This document shows positions 46,101 through 58,100 of a stretch of DNA of 64,000 nucleotides, one piece after another; the stretch's first letter is position 1; the number at the start of each line of letters is the position of its first letter. The stretch spans positions 1,175,489-1,239,488 of the forward strand of contig JAJVDF010000358.1 in NCBI GenBank assembly GCA_022410635.1, in the 5' to 3' direction. This DNA comes from Tretioscincus oriximinensis. Taxonomy: Eukaryota; Chordata; Lepidosauria; Squamata; Gymnophthalmidae. The notes below the pieces were generated by a model that made no database searches, was not told the origin of the DNA, and saw only the letters and a list, made by a program, of their open reading frames with translations. The translations under genes and the position numbers were made by a program.

Positions 46101-49100
46101 TCAGCCCTTNCCCACTTCCAACACAGGGCTTTGAAACCCCATCTCACAGGCGAGAGACGAGTTCCTAAGCAACTGAGCTATCTGTGCCTGCCAAGAGCTG
46201 AGGTCCCAAAAATGTAAAGGAAGGCCTCCTCCCATATAGACCTGTCCACATCCTAAGATCTTCCAGAAAGGCCCTCTTGATAGTCAAAGGGTAAACTGGT
46301 TATGGAACGATCCCAGCTCTGAAGTATGGTTAAGCACCCACACTATTGCTGCATCCACACAAGAGGATAAAAAGCGGCTATTGTGGGGATGATACAGATG
46401 GCCGGCTGTCCGCATNCATGGCACGCCGACAGCCAGAGGTGGGCAAGAGGAAGGAAGCACAATCCCTTGAGTGGCCCTGAGCAACCTTCCCTCTGCCAGC
46501 CCTGCTTTGCAGGGCTTGGCATTGATTGGCAGATGGCTGCCGTTGGCCTTGGCTGTGCTGGCCTCATTAAAAAAAGGAGCGGGTTCCTGGTGATCGCCAT
46601 GAGAGCTGAAAACATCAGCTCTCATTTAACCCACAGCACGGCAGGTTTGTAGCAACTACGTTGCTCACAACCTGCCATTAGTCTTCAGGAGCCGCCGGGA
46701 AAGTGCAAGTGTGGATGCAGCCTGTATGTGGTTAGACTGCTGATGAAGATGCACCTCTTCGCCTTGGTCTTCAGCTGAGAGAATAACATTCTCTCCACAT
46801 ACAGACCCTGTTGTCATTTTCAGCCATTCCATTTTAGCTGTTTTTGTGACTAGTTTATTGTGACCCACCCTGAGACCCTCAGGTTTAAAGTGGAGTGGAA
46901 GGCAAGAAAGAAAGAGTGGGAGAGAGAGAGAAAGTGTGTGAGAGAATGTCAGGCAGATCTTTCTGGAAGATCTGCCTGACATTTACAGTCTTTTGGTGAA
47001 ACTCTACTTGTGAGTCCAGGGTATTTGAGAAATATTGCCATGGGGGAGAATTTTCCCAATATTGGCTTCATCCTGGATTCTGGAACAATTTCTCCAGAGA
47101 CCCATGCTAGATAGTTTCTGGTATCTCATCAAAACCTATACGTTTAATTTAGCTTTTAACAATTGCTCTAGTTTATTTTATATTGTTGCATTCTGTTTAT
47201 AATGTTTTAATATCTGAGTGTTAAACATCTTGAGAAACAAGACGTCAGACATCTCCCTCATGGTGAGAAATGGCTAAAAATCTAGCTTCAGCCTAAAGTG
47301 ACTGAAAATTTTGTATGTGTACAAGATTCTCATGTGATTTTATTTATTTATAATTTACATTTCTATACCACCCTACACCCAAAGGTCTCAGGGTAGATTG
47401 CAGTAAAAACATAGTTAGCATATTAAAAAATAGCTGCATGTATAAGTAGGGAAGGTCAGTAGTTTTCTCAGACGAAGGCCAAGCCAAAGAGATGCATCTT
47501 CAAGCTTTTTCTGAATGCACATAGAGATGGTGATTGACGCAAATCAAGGGGGAGACTATTCCATAGTCTGGGGCTGCCACAAAGAAGGGCCTATCCTGAG
47601 TTCCCACCCTTTCTGCCACCGAGGGAGGTGGTACAGTCAGGAGGGGCCTTCCCTACAGATTTTAAGGTANGGGCAGGTTGATATGGCAGAAGGCGTTTCT
47701 TTAGATATTTGGGGCCCAAGTTACGTAAGGCTTAGTTCGGAGTCCATGCCTTGAATTGGGCTTGGTAATAAATTGGCAGCCAGAGCCAGCTTTTTCAAGA
47801 CCAGCGTGATATGTGTCCAACCAGTTGATCAAGCCAGCAGTTTAGCGGTTGCATTTTGCACTTCGTGTGAAAGAAGCAGGCTATAAAAACCCGATTCTTC
47901 TTCATCATCTTAATAGTGGGTGGGCAGAGAGAACAATTCCGTGACAACCATGGGCCATTTGGTATGATGGGATGGGAGAATAAGTCAGGAAGTCGTTACG
48001 NGGATCAAAATTTAGAAAACAAATGGTCGATAACTTCTGTGCAGCCTGGAATTCTTATCAAACCCCACAGTGAATAAAGCAAGCAGATTTAGAATATGCA
48101 TGAAGGAGAACCTGAGAATGACCTAAAAGCCTAAGCAATATGGATATGGTGGGGCTCGTTATGTCTTTATGGGCCAATTACTCCTGGAACATTGTTATAA
48201 ACCAATTACCCCTGGAGCACTGTTNTATAAATCAGACAGTTCAAGGTGTGCTCTTACGTAGAACAAACTCAATTCAGAAACAGGTTGGATTACCAGAGAG
48301 GCAAGGTAGCACCAGTCTACAGGCCCAACAACTTTTCAGGGCCCAGCAGTAGTGGATCAAAATAAAGATTACTAGGAAATTGTAATTATTAGGAGATAGT
48401 TTATGTGGGGCCCCCAAATTTGGCCCCTCTATTAAGTTTAATGCACCACTGCTCAGAAGCAGAAATATAACTCAAGTTGCCATCCCATCTTTAATCCACA
48501 TTTCCTAACTTAGCATGCATCCACATGGCACTTGATTATTCCGGTTTCTGCTGGTAATGTGGTACATTGATTTACCAGTTTTAATGTGCTTCCTTCAGAA
48601 TACTCTGAGTTTTGACGTTCTGTCAGCTCTCAGTGATGGTATAAAATCAAACTGGGAAATTTCTACAAAACTCGTACAGGGGGAAAACCTCCTCGTTCTT
48701 TCTGGCCCCGCCCNTTTTTTAGTCACATGGCTCCTGGCCTCACCCATCATTAGTGGGCAGGGTGATGGAAGTCGTGTGATGAAAAAAGGGTGGGGCTGGA
48801 AACAAAAGGAGGCNCACCAGAATGACTCCAGGTGGTGCACGAGGCAAGGGGTGAGAAACTCGTAAAATTGAAATTCTCCCTTGTAAGGAAGCCTAAAATG
48901 GGTGGAAACATCGTATGTGTATGGGATTCTTGTACGATGTTTTAATGCTGCTTGACAAGGGAGATTTCCAGCATATGTGACACACTCATCTGTCAGCTAT
49001 TTTGTTTGTTGGTTATCAAGAGGAAGTTCAGTAGTCCCCTATTTATTTATTTATTTATTTGTACTTGTATCCCGCCCTATACCCAAAGGTCTCAGGGCGG

Positions 49101-52100
49101 CCAACCAAAGGGTGGTGCACATAGCTTTTTGTTGCTTTCTCCACAACANACACTCCCTGGAGTAGGTGGGGCTGAGAGAGTTCTAAAGAAATGTGACTGG
49201 CTCAAGGTCACCCAGCTGCCTTTCATGGAGGAGTGGGGAATCGAACCAGGAGACTACCAGATAAGATTCCCACACTCTAACCCAGACCTGGGCAAAGGGC
49301 GGCCCAAGGGCCACATGCGGCCCTCCTACTGTCTCTGACCGGCCCGCCCCTCTTAGCTCAAAGTTATATACAGTATTGGGTAGAACTGAGTTAACTATAT
49401 TAATCCGGCCCTCTAAAACCACCCCAATTTCTCATGCGGCCCCTTGGGAAAAATTAATTGCCCACCCCTGCTCTAACCACTACACCAAACTGGCTCCTGT
49501 CAATATTAGATTATTTCACCATTCACCTTTGCAGTTTCTTGCCAAATCTATCCACACATCACAGCCTTTCTACATTAACCATATATAGTAGTTCAGCTTT
49601 TTCCCAAGGTAAACCACTAATCCAATATCTGCTCTAAAACTTGTCAGTAACAGAATTACGTGGTGCAACAAATGCAAAACAAATGACTTGCAAACGGATT
49701 ATTGGCCCTGTCTGGATGCAGCTATAGAATGTTCCTGTGGGAAGGAGATACAGATTGGCTTGTGAACCATATTCCTTTTTGCATTGGACCTTATTCTAGG
49801 TTATATAGCAGAATCAGGACCAATGTCTATATCCTAATGTAAACTAAAGCAGGACCCAGGTGGGGTCTGCTATGGTCTGTACCAGCATTATTCCGGGTTA
49901 TCATCCAGAGTAAGGTCCAGTGCAGATCAGATCAGAGGATTCTTTTGTTTTTCATCATTGTTTGTGATGATCTGCTGGTTTGTATCAAGATCTGCCTCCT
50001 TTCCCCTTGCTTCATGCTCGTAATAGAAATGGGGTTCCTTGTGAGAAGCTACAGAATCAGTTTCTTTCTCCTTCTCATAATGTACTGTTCGGTCTGCCAA
50101 CGGTTCCTTTTTACCTGAAGGCAAACAAAACCAGCACCTGTTGGTCGGGGCTAATTGCTTTGAACCTGTTAGGAATGTTTCTGTAGGGTGCCAAGTACAA
50201 GCCTAACTGTTTCAAATGAATAGAAGTCTGGTATGAAATCCTTAGTAACTGGCTTCTAATGAAACCTTTCCAATGTAAAGACGTTAAGATGATTACAGAG
50301 GTATTTTGTTGCCTTGGCACTATTATGACTCCTTGAGCTTTGGGAGACACTGAAATTTACAAACGTTTACTTCCTTCTGGTTTCTGGCAGACCTGATCAC
50401 TAGCCTTTCTGAAATACCTTTTCTCATAATTTTCTCTAAAGTTTGTAACAGGTTTACATAATAATCTCAGTCTGGACATAGTATTATTTATTTATTTGTA
50501 CTTATATCCCACCCTATACCTGAAGATCTCGGAGCAGACAACCATAGGGTGGCACCCATAGCTTTTGTTGCTTTCTGCACAACAGACCCCCTGCCAAATA
50601 GGTAGGGCTGTGAGAGTTCTAAAGAACCNTGACTGGCCCAAGGTCACCCACCTTCATAGAGGAGTGGGGAATCAAACCAGGAGACTACCAGATAAGAGTC
50701 CAACACTCTAACCACTACACCAAACTGGCTCTCTTAGTAATTTATATTTAAAATTATATATTTAAAATACATATATAAAAACCCTCGGAAACGGTATTTT
50801 TAAAAATCTGAAATGGAATCCTAACTGGTGCTGAAATTATATTTTTAAATTTTATTTATTTAGGAATTTATATCTCATTTTTCATCGTACATCCCAGTAG
50901 TGCTGGGTATCATGCGAGAATTTTGTATGTTTGAGTGATTCTCCATTCTCATACAGAGTGCAGATTATCATAAAAAAATATGCCAGGGAGTCGGGGTCAT
51001 GGATGATACTATTCCAGCCCCTGCTTCCAGAAAGCATGCCATAGGGCCAGAACTGACATCACAAATGATGTCACTTCCAGTCTCTGCTTCTGGGAACGGC
51101 ACCCAGATTGAGGTCACTTCTGGTCTCAACGTCAAACCTTGACTTTTTATTTTTAAAAGAGCCTTTTTTCTCTTTATATTTACCTGCCCAACACCAAGGA
51201 GGAGGAGGCAGCAGTCAGTGACAAAAGAGAAACAGGTTTTCTTAAGAGCTGTAGATTTTTAGAAATTTTGCTACAAAGCACAGTAGCCTGGATTCAGTCT
51301 TGGTGATCTGCTTGTTATTCAGATGAAGGCTTGATGCTTGAGTAGACTCAAACTAAAATGTCGTATTTCTGGAGTGTTATCGTTCCTAGTTATGCTCATT
51401 AACTATAATCTAATAATGATTCTCTTTTTGTTTGTTTGTTTCCCTAGCTTGGTGGAGCAACACTCCTGGGTATTGGAATCTGGGTCACTGTTGACAGTAA
51501 CTCCTTCCTCAATATATTTGGTGCTCTGTCATCGAGTTTCATCCAGGTTGTGAATGTGGGCTATCTTCTCATCGTCATTGGAGCTATTCTGTTTGTGTTG
51601 GGCTTCTTGGGTTGCTGTGGAGCACAGAAAGAGAGCAAATGCCTTCTAATCACGGTAAAATACAAAATACAAAATGTTTGATTTTAGATGCTAGGAAATA
51701 GCCTATTTTGTTTGTTGCTTTCAATGAAAATGGTTGTTGATCATAAAGTAGCAAAGACATTATGGGTAGCTGGTTACATCTCTGAAAGAGTTATTTGATC
51801 AACTACAAACATGACAGAACATAAGAGGCATCTTGGTGGATTAGGCCACAGCTCATCTAGACCCTCCATATGACGAATAAAATCCGCAGTCTAAAAGCGA
51901 TTGCAGATTTCACTTGTTCATATCTACCTGCAAAATCTGTGTGGAATGGGTGAGATAACTAACCAGGAAGTAAATACTGAGTATGTACCTGTTTAATGGG
52001 TACCTGTTTAATGGGTATTCCATTGATCCTGGTCCTTGTGTTTGGAAAGCTTTTGGATTTGGTGATTCTTGAACTCAGACAGTCAGCAAAGCACCATTTA

Positions 52101-55100
52101 TAGAAACTAGAAAATATTTTGCTATGTTACCTTGAATTCAACTTTTCTTCCCATCACCAAGTGAAGTTAAGATACTGTTAGCCTTTCAACTCTGTATTTA
52201 TCTTTAGATTAGTTAGGTCCTCAGTGAATAGTAACATAAATTCTCCACACCCAGAGGATGACTAGAATTGAATGGAAGAGGAAAATTCTAGCAGATGGTT
52301 TTCATATGATAAACTATAGCTGCTGAATTTCCTTACACAATTATTAAAAATGCAGAGCCCATTCCCCCATCTGATCATCTTAGGAAAGTAAAAATGAATT
52401 TTGTAGAGTTTTTTATTTCTTTGGTTTGTAATTATGTAACCAATTGTATTGTTGCGGTCAACTCTGCTCTAGAATTCTGTATTCGGCATACGTGGCTAGA
52501 GCTGATAGATACCCCGTTCCTCCTTCTATAGCTAAGAGGAAATAAGCTTGTGTATATCCAGCCAAGACATTCATGGAGAATGAGGAAGCTTTTGTATATA
52601 TAATCTAAAATGTCACGTAAAAAAGATCAGGACAGTGTGTTATAAACAAACTGAATTTTTTTTGTATTCTGAGATAAGAATCTATTAAAAAAGCCATAGA
52701 GGAAGAATAAGAGATTTGAGAAATTTTGAATCTCCATTTCTTTTCTTTTTTTTTTACAACACAATTCATATTAATTAGCCCTGGATTGTGGATAATTCCT
52801 ATTTAAATCAATCAATCTGGTCAAATAATAGCCCCTAAATGTGGTTAAATGATAAATAGGCATTAGAAGAGTTGGAGTACAATATCATTTAGAGTATCAG
52901 TTGTAGGACATATTTAATCAAGTGCCTTCAAATAAGCTTTGTTTTATTTCTGGTGCTTTATTTCCTTGATGCTTTATGAAGTAACCCCCCTAACTCTTGT
53001 TATCTTTCCTTTTAGTTCTTTACAATTATCCTGATCATTTTTATAGTCGAAATTGCTGCTGCAGTGGTNGCCTTGGTCTATACATCCCTTGTAAGTACCG
53101 TGGAATGGAAGGATGAGAGTTTTAGTTTCCTAACANCTGTCCTAAACTTCTGATGCTTTCAGGGTATAGGAGAGTAAATATGCCTTGCAAATGCTCTATG
53201 TGCCTCAGAATAAATATTCAAATACCTTTATTTTTCTGCATGGAGGTGGATTTCAGTAACTATTTAAACTTGATTCTCAATTGTATTTCTTCACAGCTGG
53301 CCTGATTTCCACTTGGTCTTATTCTGTTCCAGAATGTAGTCTAAGGAGTCTTCCAGAAACCATTTTGGGCTAATAAAGATCCTGCCATTGCTTTTGCTGG
53401 CATGGAGCGGCATCTAGCAGGTTCAGAATAGTCTAGTCTGGCATCTAGTTTGGATCAGAATATGACAAAGTATGAATCAGGTCTTGGTAACTTCATTAAT
53501 ATAAATACAATGTAAATTAATTCTACTAGTTGAATATTTAAAATGCATTGTCCAGGCTAGGACCAAGGTGTAAAAAAGCTTCCAAAGAATAGCATATGAC
53601 TTAGCATAATAAGATAAGAATTGGGCATAATACAATAATCAATATGCAGAACCAAACATACTATATAGTGGTTCAGAAATGAGAAGGAATATCAGTACNT
53701 AGTGAAAAGTAACAACTTATATTAATAGATTACAGACACTGCATAACAATACATGAACTCAGTGTTACAATGTCTGACCTAGTCGGTCGTCCAGATAACA
53801 TTTCNAGATAACAATCTTCAAAAAGGGGCCAGCATCGATCTCATCAATATAATTTTCAAGTGGACAATATTCCCAAAGCAACTTGTGGGGAAGGAATTTC
53901 ACCACTTACTGAACGTTGTAAAACGTTGTAAAACATTGTCACATTGAGTTCATGTATTAATTCAGTGTTTTTTTACTGTGTTACTTTTCACTACATATTG
54001 ATATCCCTTCTAATTTTTAAACTACTATGTAGTGTGTGTAACTTTAATTGTTATGTAACAGAGCTAAAATTTAATAGAAGTTTATTCCACATGTTAGTTT
54101 TTACCATTTCATATTTGTATTTCATTCTCGCAAATAAGAATAAATATAGCCAATATAATTTCCTGCTTCTCTTCTTACCGGCAAGAAGAAGTGTATGTAT
54201 CTATGTGTTTGTAGGGTCATTTGACCATCTTTCTAAATACAGGCAAACCTTGCTTTACAAGCTCCCGCTTTGCAAAGTAATATCTTTACAAGCACTCAGT
54301 TTTAGGCCATTATTCTAAAGCTGAATACNTCTATTATGTCCCACTTTACAAATAACCCTGACTTTTATTTTTATTTTATCTGTAGTTGCATTTTATCACC
54401 AATTTAAAATAGGCAAAAACAAATGCTTACTGAAAGGTATAGGTTTAGAGAATAATGCACACTTTATTAGCTACTATAAAAGACATGGTATTAGGTGAAA
54501 TTGAATACAAGTATTCACAAAGGGAAATTATAATTTTAAAATAGGTAATGTAAAACTTTAAATGGGTAATGTAAGGAACATGTCAGAAGTGAAATTGGAC
54601 CGAATCATCCATTGCTTTTTCTGGTTGGTACCACCATTTCTTGGTTGATGACATGGGTACCTTTATGAAGTATTTTTGGGAGAAATTCAAAAATGATATG
54701 AAACTTCTGGAGAGAGGCTGGGAATTGAACTTGCAATCCTCTGGCTTTTCAGTCTGTTTGCATCACTACTCCCACCTTATCTATTCTTGGCTGGGTGCAA
54801 TTTTATCACAGAATTATAGGGTTGGAAGGAACATCCAGGATCATTAGGTCCAACCTCCAGCTCTATACAAAACTCAGTAAATCATCCCAGACAGATGAGT
54901 AATCTATGTTTGAAGATTTCCAGTGTAGGAGACCACTTCCTGTCTCAACCTATTCCACTGATCACCCTTATTATACCTACTCCCATGGAAGTTTTATCCC
55001 ACTGCTGCTAATCCTTCCTTGTGCATTTGAAAATAGGACCGATCCTTCTCCATTGTGACATGTCTCTTCTCAGTCTTCTCTTTTGCAGGNTAAATATTTC

Positions 55101-58100
55101 TAGACCGTTTAACTGTTCTTCATAGGACACTCTAGATGACTCATCTTGGCAGCTCTCCTTTGAACTTGTTTTAAGTTTATTAAATTGGTGGCCAGAAATG
55201 CTTAGTGTACTTTAGATAAGATCTGCAACTTCTTCTAATTTTGTGCCATGGTCAAATTTGATAAGTTTCTTCTATACTTCCTTATCCAGATTATGACATA
55301 TCCTTGATCAACCCATTCAATGATTCTACTATAANAAGATGTTAATCTGGCATGACTTGATTATTACAAGTCCATGTTGGTATTGGTTAATTACTCCATT
55401 CCTACCCAAGTGCTGGCATACATGCTGTTTTATAATTTGTTTAATGATATTGCCCAGTATTGAACTCAGACTTATAGTTTCCTGAGTATCCCTTCTTCAC
55501 TTTTTTTGGAAGCAGAGAAAATATTTGCCATTCTCCATCTATTTGGGACTTCTTCTCTCCAGAAATTTTCAAAAATTATAGTGGATGTTTTAGCATGTAG
55601 AACTGCTAATTCCTGCATAATCTCTAGGATGTAGTTCATCTGGGCCTGGGGACNGGAATTCATTTATATTAGTCAAGTGTTCCTTCAACCTCTCTCTGTT
55701 TATAAAGAGCCTTGATTATCTTATTCCTTCAATAACACAGTAAAGTTCAGTTGACGCTACGTTTCCTTTCTGAAAGAAAACAGGTACAAAATAGTTTAGA
55801 ATGTTTCCCTATATCATATGGATACTATCTTCATTATTTTTGCCATACAAATATATAAATTGCACTATTAATAGCTACCTAAATTTTGAAATCGATTCAC
55901 TTTTAAATTGATGCAAAATAAAAAGCCTTTGTAGGAAAAACATTTTGGGGGAATCCTACACTTAACATCTGTGATACATTTATTTATTTATTTATGCTTA
56001 TACTCTGCTCTGTACCTGAAGGTCTCAGGGCAGTCAGCAATAAAAACAGTGGTANAAAATTAGCATATTAAAATCTTATCAAAAAAGTATCTGAACTAAA
56101 GGCCAGGTTAAAGAGGTACTTTACATAGGAGGTTGGGTAGTTCTGAAAAAGCAGACCATTAACTAGTTGTGTGGTTCTTCTTGTTGAACAAGAATTCATT
56201 TTTGGCAAAGAGGAAAGATCCTGCTTGCCAGAAATAGCAGGAAGTGAGTCTAATCTGATGAAGGAGGGTGAAGAACAAACACGAGAGGTGGAAGAAACTT
56301 GATTTGCTTGTTACTACCTGCAAAGTCATTTTCTAGGACAAGAAAGGCATTTTATTACCCCTATAAAGTACCTCACCGCTCCATTTTATCACACTAGTGA
56401 CTGTATACTGAACAATACAGAAACATAAAATGCAAAGTAGTTCTGTGTCCGTGTTATACAGAATGAAATGGCATTGAATTAAATGGATTCTTTTGGACGT
56501 TTTGCCCATATATGTATGTATAGCATTTCAGCCCCTTTTTACACTGGGGTTTATCTTGGAATTGGGGCCTGCCATCTGTATACTATCATGGGAGGGGGGG
56601 GGGAGGCAGAGGGAGAAGAGCAAACTGTCTAGAAAGCTGAGGGTTGCGACTTGGTGTAGTGGTTAGAGTATTAGACTCCTATCTGATAGTCTCCCGGGTC
56701 AATTCACACTCCTTCATGAAGGCAGCTGGGTGATCTTGGGCCAATCACTTCAAAGCGTGTGTATTGCACAGAAAGGAACAAAAACTATGTGTGNTCCTAC
56801 TACTACTACCCCTCCCTATAAATAGGAAATAGCAAACCACATCTNTATCCCAATAAAATAAAACTGAATAAAGATGCCCTTGAGATGCACATACAAACTG
56901 ACAGGAGTCAAGACTAAATAGATAGGATTAGAGAAATTCATGGAAACCAAATGTCTCAATAGCTACTAAGATGGCTATCTTGATATTGCTTCTGGGGTGG
57001 GACATTTCAGTTTTCCTGAAACATCGTTTGCAGGGGGTTGAGGACAGGTGAAGATTTTGCTGCCTCCTGCTTGAGATGCCCAGGTGCAATTGGTGGGCCA
57101 CTGCNCGAGACAGAATGCTGAACTAAATGGGCTCTGGCCTGATTCAGCAGGGCTTTTACTGTTAAACAGGAACTATGGAACAGTCTCCCCCTTGAGATTT
57201 ATCAGTCACTATCATAGTGTTGTAGAANCAGCTCCCTCTCCCACCATATTTCTTAATATTAATTCTGTATCTTGTTTATGTTAGCTCCCCTGAGACCTTC
57301 AGGTATAGAGTGTGATAAAAGTGCAAATAAATAAAATAAATAAATAAAAAATACATAACAAGAGCTTGGGTCCAGTTTGTCTTCAGTCTTGTTCCCACTT
57401 CACTAAATGGATCAGAATTGATAATTAACTTTGGTTCATGGAGCAACAACTGATCAATGGCTATTCCTTGATGGCTGCTGGAAATACGAGGCTTCCTGAT
57501 TATTGCACATTTGTGGTTTGAATAAGCAAGCAATTGTTGAAACTGTAGTGGTGAGAAAGTAGCATAGTCTTGAGTCTTCATTTATCCATATACTTACCAG
57601 TGTATCTTGTCATTTTATATGGCTTTCTTTCTAGGCTGAGTCACTATTGGAAAATACAGTGACACAAGTATTGAAAAAGGAATATGGGCATTCTAAAGAC
57701 ATTACGACAGTATGGAACAAAACAATGGAAGACGTAAGTTGGCCCTCAGACGTCTTCAATTATCATATGAATGATAATTGAACTGTGTTTAGATTTTGTG
57801 TAGATTCCTAAAGATGTAATTTTCTGTTTTGACTTATCCTTCCTCTTGTGATGCTGTCAGATGGTTAAAATGTGGCAATAAAATGTTTTAAAGCAAGCCA
57901 GAGGAAGTAGAAGAGGAAGAAGCAATTTTGAAGAATAGTAGTAAATTTAGTTTTCAAAATGAGGTTATTGAGAAGACACACGTTCCTCAGAACTCCTGTA
58001 AGATGATGAGTTCAGTATTTAGTTGACAGTCAAATTACTGAAATAGGAGGAAAATAATGAAAGTTGCTTATCACAACAAGAAAACAAATTAGGCCCCTTT

